Positions 25,791 to 34,171 of a stretch of 64,000 nucleotides of DNA are shown one piece after another. The notes below the pieces were generated by a model. That model was given only the letters and a program-made list of their open reading frames with translations, did no database searches and was not told the origin of the DNA. The position numbers and the translations under genes were made by a program. The stretch is from Thiobius zoothamnicola (GTDB lineage Bacteria > Pseudomonadota > Gammaproteobacteria > Chromatiales > Chromatiaceae): positions 2,356,001 through 2,420,000 of the forward strand of contig OY782758.1 in assembly GCA_963678215.1 (NCBI GenBank). The letters run 5' to 3'. Position 1 is the first letter of the stretch; every line of letters begins with the position of its first letter.

Positions 25791-26327
25791 GCTATCTTAT
25801 TGAGTGGTCTGGTTTATGGGGAGCATCATAAACATCCGCATCGTATATCTCCTTGAACGTGGCAACGATTTCCCGTGTGGCCATTCCTTTGGCGTACAGG
25901 CAATGAGTCTTGTCATCCATGGCAGTGAGCCGGGTCTGGTGCTTGCGCACGATCTGTGGCTCAAAGCTGCCGTCGCGGTCACGCGGGACATCGACATCGA
26001 ATGCGCCATCCTTGGTGAGCAGCGTTTTGCTGGAATAGCCATTGCGGCTATTAGCATTGCTGGATGGCTGGTGCCGGTCATAGCCAAGAGGGTCATCCAA
26101 CTCGGCATTGAGCGCGGCTTCAACCGTGATTTTCTTCAGCATCGCACTGAAATCACAGAGGTCTTTTTCTGATTTGATACTTTTCGCGGCCTGCTGCGCT
26201 ACGACCTGGAGTTTTTTCTTGTTCATATTGCTTATCCCCCTCGTGGGTTAATGATAAGCAGATACACAATTTAGTTTACAGTCTCCTCGAAAGGCGGGAT
26301 GCGCTTCGCTTTCCCATCCTACGTGGG

Positions 26328-26852
26328 CTAGAAATCAAAGAAAGATTCGGATTCATTTATTCTTTTTTTGTGCGAAGAATCATTATCTTCTTCCAGAGAA
26401 AAAATGAAATCATCTAGATTACTAGAAATTTCAAATGTTGACCTATTTTCCGTAATGGCTTCATGGTGCCAATAATAAATTTTTCCATCATCTTTTGAGA
26501 TGCATATTTGATCACCACCAACCCCTTCTCCAATTACAGTCATATTGCTAGGAATTTGCTTCCTATACATTTTATTTCTTTTTATCAAATTATACTCTCC
26601 GGATAATCCATAGAGAATTTCTAGTGACTGAAAGCCATTTTGGTCTGCTAATGGTGAAATTATATCGGGTTTATATTTTGCACCTTTTTCAAATACTATA
26701 GAACCTTCATATAGCTTGAGAAGGCTTTTGTACTCCTTTGAAAAATCAACCCCTAATTCAAAAAGAGTGGCATCTAAATCACATATATTTCGATTGCTTT
26801 TACTTTCTTTAAGCACTCGTGCGCCAATAGAACTCAGGACTTCATTAAACAT
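26328..26852 (-). CDS. SUKH (SMI1/KNR4-like) immunity protein
   Basis: A 174-residue protein with SMI1/KNR4-family features: DFSKEYKSLLKLYEGSIVFE near residue 33-52, then KPDIISPLADQNGFQSLEIL, GLSGEYNLIKRNKMY, and NMTVIGEGVGGDQICIS with KIYYWHHEA. SUKH proteins neutralise nuclease toxins of polymorphic and T6SS systems. Its ATG overlaps the stop codon of the reconstructed effector (TAATG), the usual toxin-immunity arrangement. It remains intact although its toxin is broken. It is AT-rich relative to the neighbouring chromosome. Confidence 0.88.
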   Translation of the reverse strand: MFNEVLSSIGARVLKESKSNRNICDLDATLFELGVDFSKEYKSLLKLYEGSIVFEKGAKYKPDIISPLADQNGFQSLEILYGLSGEYNLIKRNKMYRKQIPSNMTVIGEGVGGDQICISKDDGKIYYWHHEAITENRSTFEISSNLDDFIFSLEEDNDSSHKKRINESESFFDF

Positions 26853-27025
26853 TAGTATCCTCCTCGTAAGTCTGATGCCGAACCTATATGCGGTATGTTA
26901 CCATGAAGTTTTGTTGGTACAAGCTCTATAGTTCTATCATCCAAATGATGTGGCGTAAGTCCGACCTCTTTAAGAAGATTTTGGGCGGCATTGTTACTGG
27001 TAAGACCTCTTTTTTCGGCAATATA

Positions 27026-28128
27026 AGTAACCAGACAATATTAGGTTATACTATAGTTACCCCGAAATCCGCTGTGAGGATAGCCAATGCGTATACGTAC
27101 AATCGACCTGGATTCCAGCCAACGTGAGGTCCTGGAAATGGGACATCAACAAGATAAAAACGCCCGATTTCGCCAACGCTGCCAAATCATTTTACTGAAA
27201 AGCCAGGGCAGAACCTCAAAGGACGTGGGTCAGATTGTGGGCTTATCCCCTATCAGCGTCAATCACTGGTTAAACCGTTATGAAGCCGAAGGGATAAAGG
27301 GTTTACACACCAAACCAGGGCGTGGACGACAACCCATTCTCGACCTGGAAAAAGACGCGGAAGTGGTCAAAGCGGCTGTCCGTGAAGAGCGCCAGCGGCT
27401 TCAACAGGCCAAAGCCGCCTTGGAAAAAGAGTTGGACAAGACATTCAGCGTGCGCACCTTGAAGCGCTTTTTAAAAAACTTGGCGGCACCTGGAAACGCA
27501 TCCGTCGGCGGCCCAAAGGCCAACCAGACCCAGAACTGGCCGCTGTCCGCTTAGCCGGACTGGAACTCCTGGAGCAGCAGGCCGAGCAAGGCCACATCGA
27601 TTTGTTTTACGGGGATGAAACGGCGGTGTCGGAACAAGGGTATGTGCCTTATGGCTGGCAATTCAAAGCAGAATGTGTGTCTATCCCCAGTCGTCGGGGT
27701 AAAACCCGGAGTTACTTTGGTTTGCTTTCACGGGATAATCGTTTGCGCTATCAGGCCTTTTCCCACGCTGTGACAACAGCGGATGTGATTGATTGTCTGG
27801 ATCGTTTGGCGGCTGACCAAGCCAAGCCGACCGTGGTCGTGTTAGACAATGCCAGCATCCATACCTCACGACGATTTCGGGCATGTCTTGAAGCGTGGCA
27901 GCAGCGGAACCTGTACATCTTCTATTTGCCCCCTTACTCGCCCCACTACAATATCATTGAGCGGTTTTGGAAGGAGTTGAAGGAAGGCTGGCTCAGGCCA
28001 CAAGACTATGCAACGGCAGACAGCTTGTTCTATGCGGTAAACCGAGCTTTTGCTGCGGTGGGGCGGGAATTCAGACTCCAATTTTCACCGTTTCAGCTTA
28101 AAGTATAAGATATTATTGTCCGGGTACT
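27026..28128 (+). mobile_element. IS630-family element, type A, copy 2 (1103 bp)
   Basis: Same element as 10818-11920 in the opposite orientation, with ends AGTAACCAGACAATA and, reversed, AGTACCCGGACAATA. TA flanks both sides (27024-27025 and 28129-28130). It sits inside the nuclease domain of the T6SS effector gene. Confidence 0.94.
27087..28108 (+). CDS. IS630-family transposase, type A copy 2 (made by -1 frameshifting)
   Basis: Encoded proteins are identical to those of copy 1. The HTH frame spans 27087-27554 and the DDE frame ends at 28108. The T TTA AAA heptamer at 27470-27476 is in the correct phase for a -1 slip that joins RFLK to KLGGTWKRIRRRPK. Catalytic residues: Asp in FYGDETAV, Asp in VVLDNASIH, Glu in NIIERFWKE. 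Because both copies are intact, transposition may still be possible. Confidence 0.9.
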
Positions 28129-29383
28129 TATTCATATACAGCTTTAAAATCAGATCTAGAACCATCTAGCTCACCAGGTTCAAATCTTATCCGACCTTTG
28201 GACCAGGGGGTAAATATTGGCCTACCATTTCTGAATTCAATGGGTTTTCCGCCAGTTATTTCATTAACCTCTTCTAAATCAGAATGCCAGTAACCATCTC
28301 CCGGTTTGCCTTCCCAATGTCCGCTGGTCCTTGGTAATCGCGTTCTCGGGTTATTCTCTTTTACGATATCCGGAACATTTATCCCCTCGGGCTTATGCAG
28401 TTTATCCTGATGGATTCCTGTGCTCGGGACTGTCTCGCGGATATTTTGTGTCTTGTTCTTGGAGAGTTCAACCAACCTGCGTAGAGGTGGAGCCAATTGC
28501 TCGAATTTTTCAAGGTGCCGCGCATTTTTCGCTGCCACCGCGACGGTCCCCGTTCCGCCAGTGAAAACCGCCAGCAATACGGTTAATACAATCTCAAAAA
28601 CAGCGCCACCCGCCAATCCTGCGATTTCGGTGGCGCTTTGTGCCATTGCATAGTCATGCGCAAAATTCTGAAACAAGGCAAATGTGTCTGGGTCTTCGAT
28701 AATAAAGCTGGCTATTTCATATGCTTCGGCAATCGCCTTGGTAATTTGTTCAGGGTCGATCTCTGATGGGTCAAAGCCCAATATCCATACCAGTTCTTCT
28801 TTGCGTTCCTTCTCCATACTGGCAGCAAATTCATCGATAAAACTGCCTTCGCCATTAAACCCTTCCCATGTTGCCTGTAACAGATTTTGCGCTGAGTTCC
28901 AAGGCGAGGCCACATGAATGATTTTAGCTCCGACTTTAACTGTGTCCCAGGCGAATTCCAGCAAGCCCAACGCGCCTTTTAGAAACCCCTCTCCTGCACT
29001 TAGTGCAATAGCACCAGCACCATCACCTTTTTCTGCAGAGATTCTAGCCGCCTCGGCCTGTTCGGCTTTAACAATGTCATCAAAAAGTTTTTTGATTTCA
29101 GCACGTAAGCGTTTTTTTTCGTTCGGGTCTTCCGGTTCGCCAAACTCGACAATCACATGCCCATTCGGCAAGTTGTCGTGCTCAGCCATGCCGTTGGCAT
29201 CTAGCGTGCTTCTTATTGGCGTATTTAGTTGTGTAAAAGTAATGCTATAAGGAAGATTTTTTGCTGGAGTACCGTCAGATCGTGTGCACTGGATATGGAG
29301 TGTGCGCAGGGGACAGTTAAATTCCGCTTTTGACACAGAAGTATTATCACTGAATCCAGCCAAATCTGAATCACCGTCATTCA

Positions 29384-30301
29384 TCAGCCGGAATTCCCTT
29401 TGGTTGCCATCTGCCGCATTACCCCTAATCTTTCTGGGATTTCCACGGCTTTGTTTTCTATCACATTCCGAACTTTCTGATTCCGTAGATCCAAATTGAA
29501 CACATGCGCATATTTCAATGCCTTGGCCAGTTGTTTTTCCCTATCGAAACCATACTGCATAAAGTAACGCGCCTGTTTCTCCAAAATGGCTTGGTATTCT
29601 TTGGAATGAAAATCCACGTTCAAATCGGGTCGCAGTTCATCCCGCGTTTTTGATAGGTAATCCGCAAATCGCCGCAAAAAATTGTGTAAAAAGCCATCCA
29701 TCAATGCCTGATGCTGTTTTTGGCTAATTTGCCACCAAGGCTCCGGCAGTTCGGTCCAATTATTAGGCGCAGGCGGATAAGGCGGCGGTTTTAGTGCTTT
29801 TGGTCGTCGATACGCCCAAAACCCCGGTTCCTGTTCATCCTCGACCAGGAGGGTCTGAATCGGCCCCATGAACCGGTTTTTTTCTTCTTGGGTCAGTGCT
29901 TCCCAAAAAGGCCGCAATACGCGCGGATCGTAATAACGAAAATACCGTTTCTCACTCTCCAGGTTGCGTACCGAGAGCAGGGTGAATAGGTGATGGTGCA
30001 ATTCGGTCAATTCCGCTTCGCTGCACAAATAAATCCCCCAGGATTTCCCTTGTCCCTCATCCAGCAACCACCACATCAAGCTGTCATCAAAGCTGTTGAA
30101 ACGCACCAGGTAAGGACTGACTGGAGCGAGCGTACCGCGTTCGTCGCCCAGGAACAGCGGTGTGTAGTGCAAGGTTGGTTGATGTTCGATGAGCGCGGCT
30201 TGCAGTTCCGGCGCAAGTGCGCCGTCCATCAAAGCATACAGCGGCCCTTGGTTTGCACTCGCTTGGCGCAGGGTTTCCAGTTGCTCAGGAATATGCCGCA
30301 T
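29384..30301 (-). CDS. DUF4123-domain T6SS effector adaptor/chaperone
   Basis: A 305-residue protein. Residues 15-150 match DUF4123: LYALMDGALAPELQAALIEH, then TPLFLGDERGTLAPVSPYLV, LMWWLLDEGQGKSWGIYLCS, LFTLLSVRNLESEKRYFRYY-DPRVLRPFW. DUF4123 proteins (Tap/Tec) load a cognate effector onto VgrG or PAAR and are encoded directly upstream of it. Here the stop codon overlaps the effector start (TGATG), so they are coupled. The C-terminal 130 residues (from about 175) are helical and less conserved. Intact, while effector and PAAR are both broken. No other T6SS structural gene is in the window. Confidence 0.87.
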   Translation of the reverse strand: MRHIPEQLETLRQASANQGPLYALMDGALAPELQAALIEHQPTLHYTPLFLGDERGTLAPVSPYLVRFNSFDDSLMWWLLDEGQGKSWGIYLCSEAELTELHHHLFTLLSVRNLESEKRYFRYYDPRVLRPFWEALTQEEKNRFMGPIQTLLVEDEQEPGFWAYRRPKALKPPPYPPAPNNWTELPEPWWQISQKQHQALMDGFLHNFLRRFADYLSKTRDELRPDLNVDFHSKEYQAILEKQARYFMQYGFDREKQLAKALKYAHVFNLDLRNQKVRNVIENKAVEIPERLGVMRQMATKGNSG

Positions 30302-30401
30302 GATCTTGACTTATTTTATTGACGGGCTGGCTCAGGCAATAAAAGGCGCGCCGCTTTGGGCCGTTGACGGGGTTCAACTCAATCCTGTTGACAATCTAAA
30401 T

Positions 30402-31013
30402 TTAATTCTCACGTTCGCCGTGCATGACCGCAACCATTTTGAGTGCTTGTTCTTCCATCTGTACCACGAGTTTGTCTACCTGACCGCTGAGATAGCGGTG
30501 AAACATCAAAGCCGGAATCGCGACGCTTAAACCCGCTGCTGTTGTGATCAATGCTTCGGAAATACCGCCAGCCAATACGGCCGGATTGCCTACACCAGCG
30601 TCTGTGATGGCGGCGAATACCTTGATCATGCCGATTACTGTGCCCAACAAGCCGAGCAAAGGGGTGATTGCTGCAATTGTGCCAAGGGTATTCAGGTAAC
30701 GCTCTAATTCATGCACGACCTGACGACCTTCTTCTTCAATCGCTTCTTTCATGACTTGACGGGATTTACGCCGATTGATCAAACCGGCGGCCAGGATCCG
30801 GCCCAATGGCGAATGGCTACGCAATTCAGCCAAATATGGGCCACCAATTTGTTGATTCTGCTCCGCTTGCCATATCTGGGGTAATAAGCCGGTTGGTGTC
30901 ACTTTATGGGTGCGATAAGCCCATAGTCGGTCCAAAATAATCGCCATCGCCACCACCGAACAGGCCATGATCGGCCATATCAACCAGCCGCCAGCTTTCA
31001 TCAATTCAAGCAC
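30402..31013 (-). CDS. exbB: ExbB/TolQ/MotA-family proton channel protein
   Basis: A 203-residue inner-membrane protein with three membrane segments: near 8-28 (WLIWPIMACSVVAMAIILD), 110-135 (TLGTIAAITPLLGLLGTVIG) and 155-178 (ISEALITTAAGLSVAIPALM). The MotA/TolQ/ExbB signature TPLLGLLGTVIGMIKVF is clear. It works with ExbD and TonB or related partners. An exbD gene is expected directly downstream but is absent: the next gene is the DUF4123 T6SS adaptor. A GTG overlapping the exbB stop opens only about 12 codons, possibly a stub of exbD. Start is GTG at 31013. Confidence 0.88.
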   Translation of the reverse strand: MLELMKAGGWLIWPIMACSVVAMAIILDRLWAYRTHKVTPTGLLPQIWQAEQNQQIGGPYLAELRSHSPLGRILAAGLINRRKSRQVMKEAIEEEGRQVVHELERYLNTLGTIAAITPLLGLLGTVIGMIKVFAAITDAGVGNPAVLAGGISEALITTAAGLSVAIPALMFHRYLSGQVDKLVVQMEEQALKMVAVMHGEREN

Positions 31014-31068
31014 TTAAGGTATATCTCCTGGAAATATTTATAAAAACAGGCTGTTAAACGTGGCGGCC

Positions 31069-31500
31069 TCAGCGAATTTTATAGGCCGCATGGCAGGTGA
31101 CGCAGGTTTGTGTCACTTCCGATAAGGCTTGATGCGCTGCTTGCTCGTCCCCTTCTTGCGCTCGCAACGCAAACCGACTGGCCGCCTGATGCATTTGCGT
31201 GCCTGCTTGACGCATGCCTGGCGGCATTCTTTTCGCCATATGATGCGCACCATGCGATTCCAGCGAACTCATGCCAAGACGACTTTCCGCCACATCGGCG
31301 GCGGACTCAAACTCCCCTTGGCTCAGTTGCGTCAATATAGCATTCAAGGCGACCAGATGATCCCGCATATTCGCCAACATGTGTTCCTGCATCATGGGTG
31401 GGAATTGCACCAGTTGTCGGGTATCCGTCTGGGCAACGGATAATGTCGTGTTGACGGTCAACAAGCTGCACAGGGTTATTGATTTGAGTAACCGCATCAT
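31069..31500 (-). CDS. Periplasmic c-type cytochrome (cytochrome c'-like)
   Basis: A 143-residue exported protein: signal peptide MMRLLKSITLCSLLTVNTTLSVAQ, then a helical bundle (MMQEHMLANMRDHLVALNA), and a C-terminal heme c site CVTCHAAYKIR. Heme attachment at the C-terminus is like cytochrome c' and c-556. The ATG follows the soxB stop with no spacer, so it is cotranscribed and may accept electrons from thiosulfate oxidation. Sulfur-bacterial soxB genes are sometimes followed by such cytochromes; exact role unknown. Confidence 0.82.
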   Translation of the reverse strand: MMRLLKSITLCSLLTVNTTLSVAQTDTRQLVQFPPMMQEHMLANMRDHLVALNAILTQLSQGEFESAADVAESRLGMSSLESHGAHHMAKRMPPGMRQAGTQMHQAASRFALRAQEGDEQAAHQALSEVTQTCVTCHAAYKIR

Positions 31501-33414
31501 CTAAGCCAACTCACCAGGATAATCCGCAATCCCCGGATTGTTGCTTACGCCAACCAGTTTAGGGTGGTTGATTTTAGCCAAGCGTAATATTTGGTCTTTG
31601 CTTTTGTGATTCACAATGTAATCACGCACCACATCCCACATCAAACGGCCTTCCGGAGTACGATTCACCACCGCCCAGCCAGCCACTTTATATGTTTTGT
31701 TGGGATCAATGCGTTCGCCATTATCCAGCCGCGCATCCGTAATCCGCTGGTTTAGCGGTTTGTCTGGCTGAATGGTGTAATCCATGCCGCCGATACGCAC
31801 CATATCGCCGCCGGATTGCAGGTAAGGATCCGGGTCGAACAAATTATCCGCCACCTGCTCAAGCACATTCAGTAGTTGCGCCCCGGTCATTTCATTCACA
31901 TAGGTTTCGCCATAGGTCATGGCGCATTGGGTCATGACATCCTCCATCGTGATCCAATGTCCTTTGGGCGTGGTGGTGCCCCAGCGCACACCGGCTGACA
32001 TGGCCACATCCGCGCCATATTCGGCGCGCAACGCATTGCACAGCACTTGATCCCAGGTGCCCATGAAGTTGCCTCGGCGATACAAAGTGCGATCCGCAAT
32101 TGCCAGCTTTTCGTTGAGAATCTCCTGGTAGGTTTTACCCAGGCGGGATGGGTTAAAGAAACGATCTTTGGCGCGGCTTTCGACAATGTTGTCATCGTAT
32201 TTTTTGCTGCGCATTTGACGGATGAAGGCGCTCATCTCTTTGTCGGCTGGCAGCAGGTTCTCAAACACGGGTAGCATTTTATAGTGTCTTTGTTTGACTT
32301 TACCTTCCTCAATTGCAAAGTCCATGACGCCGACAAATTTGCCGTTGGAGCCAGCATTGGTCACTAAACAAGTGCCGCCAGCGGTGTTTCTGACTTCGAC
32401 CGGGCGTGGGATGCCGTCATGCGTATGACCGCCGAATATTGCATCCAAACCGGGTACGCGCTCAGCCATTTTGATATCCACATCCATACCGTTGTGCGAG
32501 ACTAAAATGACGGCGTCCGGTTTCTGCTCGCGCCGCACCATCGCCACCAATTCCTTCATGTCGTCTTCACGCAAGCCGAAAGACCAATCCGGGAAGAACT
32601 CGGGCGGATTGGCGTTGGCGGTGCGTGGAAATGCCTGACCGACGACAGCGATGCGTTTACCGCCAATCTGCTTGATTGTGTAGGGTTGGAAGGCATGGCC
32701 GCTGTCTTCATCGAATAAACCGCGACCATCATACTGCTCGACCATTTCAGGGTATTCATCCCCCATCAGCGCGTCTTCTTTCACGCGCACATTCTGGCCG
32801 ATGAAATCCCCTTTGAACACGGACACATTATTCAGCACTTCATTTTCCGGATAGGTGAACTCCCAATGACCCACCATCACATTAATGCCCAGAATATTGG
32901 ATGCCTCAACCATGTCCATGCCGCGCGTCCATAAGGAGGTGCCGGAGCCTTGCCACAGATCGCCGCCATCCACGGTCAGGGTGTTTTTCACGCCGCCAGC
33001 TTCAGTACGCAACCGATCCAACAGGGTTTTAATCTGTGCGAAGCCTCCCATGCGGCCAAACTTCTCCGCTGCTGCTTCAAAATTCAGGTAGGTATAAGCG
33101 TAAGCTTCGATGCTGTCTTCTTTCAGGCCCATCGCATCCAACAGCTTGGTGCCGACCAAATGAGGTGGACGACCATAAGCGTCGCCGACGCCCAGATTGA
33201 CGTTTGGTTCACGGAAATAAACCGGGTTCAGTTGTCCATGTACATCCGTAATATGCAAAATGCGCGCATTACCCTGCATTGGTGCACTGTAGAATTGTGT
33301 GGCGGCTTCCTGCGCATTCGCCTGTTGCATTAACCAGGGCAAAGACCCTACAGTGGTGGCCGTCGCGCCGGCACCGAGATATTGTAAGAATCGCCGTCTG
33401 TTGATACGCGCCAT
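31501..33414 (-). CDS. soxB: SoxB thiosulfohydrolase
   Basis: Periplasmic di-manganese enzyme that hydrolyses the terminal sulfone from SoxY-bound cysteine S-thiosulfonate, releasing sulfate. The 637-residue protein begins with a Tat signal (RINRRRFLQYLGAGATATT). Metallophosphoesterase motifs follow: ILHITDVHGQLNP, TVDGGDLWQGSGTSLWTRG, MVGHWEFTYPE, VILVSHNGMDVD, AIFGGHTHDGIPRP. The C-terminal 5'-nucleotidase-like domain begins about residue 390. I chose the ATG at 33414 because GGAGGAATAC directly precedes it. soxB stands alone except for a downstream cytochrome; soxXYZA are not in the window, a scattered arrangement common in gammaproteobacterial sulfur oxidisers. Confidence 0.96.
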   Translation of the reverse strand: MARINRRRFLQYLGAGATATTVGSLPWLMQQANAQEAATQFYSAPMQGNARILHITDVHGQLNPVYFREPNVNLGVGDAYGRPPHLVGTKLLDAMGLKEDSIEAYAYTYLNFEAAAEKFGRMGGFAQIKTLLDRLRTEAGGVKNTLTVDGGDLWQGSGTSLWTRGMDMVEASNILGINVMVGHWEFTYPENEVLNNVSVFKGDFIGQNVRVKEDALMGDEYPEMVEQYDGRGLFDEDSGHAFQPYTIKQIGGKRIAVVGQAFPRTANANPPEFFPDWSFGLREDDMKELVAMVRREQKPDAVILVSHNGMDVDIKMAERVPGLDAIFGGHTHDGIPRPVEVRNTAGGTCLVTNAGSNGKFVGVMDFAIEEGKVKQRHYKMLPVFENLLPADKEMSAFIRQMRSKKYDDNIVESRAKDRFFNPSRLGKTYQEILNEKLAIADRTLYRRGNFMGTWDQVLCNALRAEYGADVAMSAGVRWGTTTPKGHWITMEDVMTQCAMTYGETYVNEMTGAQLLNVLEQVADNLFDPDPYLQSGGDMVRIGGMDYTIQPDKPLNQRITDARLDNGERIDPNKTYKVAGWAVVNRTPEGRLMWDVVRDYIVNHKSKDQILRLAKINHPKLVGVSNNPGIADYPGELA

Positions 33415-33618
33415 GTATTCCTCCAAGTCAGTTAATTGTTATCGACGTTCAGATCCGTTCGGTGGAAATTGATGGTAAAACGGATGGTCACTCTTCAGCA
33501 TGCTGCTGAAAATGAACGGTTATGACGAATGTAACCATTCGGCACGACCCAAACAAGCCTAACAACCCGATAAGATTCACCGCGTTTTCTGTAACCACTC
33601 GCCAAACCCACTAAAAAA

Positions 33619-34098
33619 ATGGCTAAAAAATCCCGACAAAGCAAAGACAACAGCGCCACTATCGCGCTTAACAAGAAAGCCCGACATGACTATGCCATCA
33701 ACGAGACTTTAGAGGCCGGGCTGGTGTTAATGGGTTGGGAGGTCAAAAGTCTGCGTGATAAAAGAGTGAATATCACTGACACCTACGTCATGCTGCAAAA
33801 AGGCGAGGCCTGGCTGGTCGCTGCCAACATTACGCCATTGCAAACCGCTTCGACCCATATCAAACCGGAACCCATGCGGGCGCGCAAATTACTGCTGCAT
33901 CGCCAGGAACTCAGTAAACTCATTGGTTTCGTCGAACGCAAAGGTTTCACCTTGGTGCCATTGTCCTTATATTGGAAAAGAGGTCGCGCCAAGCTGCAAA
34001 TCGGCCTGGGTAAAGGCAAGAAACTACATGATAAACGCGCTGACTTGAAAGAACGCGACTGGCAGCGCGATAAAGAAAGATTATTCAAACGCGGGTAA
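33619..34098 (+). CDS. smpB: SsrA-binding protein SmpB
   Basis: Binds tmRNA and positions it on stalled ribosomes. The 159-residue protein has the OB-fold family pattern: ARHDYAINETLEAGLVLMGW, EVKSLRDKRVNITDTYVM, LSLYWKRGRAKLQIGLGKGK, ending in the basic tail KRADLKERDWQRDKERLFK. Its RNA partner ssrA lies 1.65 kb downstream on the same strand, with metY between them. Confidence 0.97.
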   Translation: MAKKSRQSKDNSATIALNKKARHDYAINETLEAGLVLMGWEVKSLRDKRVNITDTYVMLQKGEAWLVAANITPLQTASTHIKPEPMRARKLLLHRQELSKLIGFVERKGFTLVPLSLYWKRGRAKLQIGLGKGKKLHDKRADLKERDWQRDKERLFKRG

Positions 34099-34171
34099 AT
34101 ACCCTGAAAGCTTTGCGTAAGTGTAAAAAAGACTTTCGTGCAAAGTTCTCATCACCAAAGGAGCACCACCT

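Larger units (their letters stand above)
24571..25829 (-). mobile_element. IS3-family element (1259 bp) inserted in IS256
   Basis: The element is bounded by imperfect inverted repeats (left TAAGGTACTCCCC, right reversed ATGATGCTCCCC, both followed by a CCAGACCA block) and by a 4-bp direct repeat AAAC at 24567-24570 and 25830-25833. It carries orfA and a frameshifted orfB. It belongs to a different IS3 subgroup from the element at 10682-13045. Confidence 0.82.
23756..26226 (-). pseudogene. IS256/mutator-type transposase, split and decayed
   Basis: The N-terminal part (26226 down to about 25830) reads LKKITVEAALNAELDDPLGY and NGYSSKTLLTKDGAFDVDVP, ending at EIYDADV. After the IS3 insertion it resumes as SPTLISKVTNAIIEQVIEW, YPIVYLDCIVVKARQ (first catalytic Asp) and ILIACVDGLKGFPDAI (second Asp). 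A frameshift occurs near 24015 and a Trp-to-TAG change near 23811 (PIRN*KPALNRFM) before the final stop. Besides the insertion the gene therefore has two independent inactivating changes and is long dead. Confidence 0.85.
23724..26285 (-). mobile_element. IS256-family element interrupted by an IS3-family element
   Basis: The ends carry related inverted repeats beginning GAGACTGTAAA (23724 onward and, reversed, ending at 26285), followed by similar TGTGTA-AACTGC-like bases. Inside is a mutator-type transposase split by the IS3 element at 24571-25829. Without that insertion and its AAAC repeat the element would be about 1.3 kb. I could not find the 8-9 bp target duplication usual for IS256. Confidence 0.8.
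26852..29384 (-). pseudogene. T6SS-type effector with C-terminal HNH/WHH-family nuclease, split by IS630-A
   Basis: The N-terminal 418 residues are read from 29384 to the IS boundary: an Ig-like start (LRTLHIQCTRSDGTPAKNLP), a central hydrophobic glycine-rich stretch (GLAGGAVFEIVLTVLLAVFT), and a C-terminal segment with SGHWEGKPGDGYWHSD, GRPIFTPWSKGRIRFEPG and DGSRSDFKAVYE. Beyond the IS630 element the gene resumes at 27025 as YIAEKRGLTSNNAAQNLLK, GLTPHHLDDRTIELVP and LHGNIPHIGSASDL, and stops at 26852. With one TA copy the two parts join in frame, giving 475 residues. The TPHH...LVPTKLHGNIPH region is the HNH/ENDO VII (WHH-like) active site, so the insertion separates the nuclease core from the rest. 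DUF4123 adaptor upstream, SUKH immunity downstream. Confidence 0.85.

Noticed and set aside
23700..26300. An 8-9 bp target duplication around the IS256 element
   Set aside because: The flanking bases do not match, so no duplication is claimed.
34099..34171. A SAM riboswitch before metY, and a cobalamin riboswitch before metH (54640-54742)
   Set aside because: Both gaps are short and no conserved aptamer core was found.
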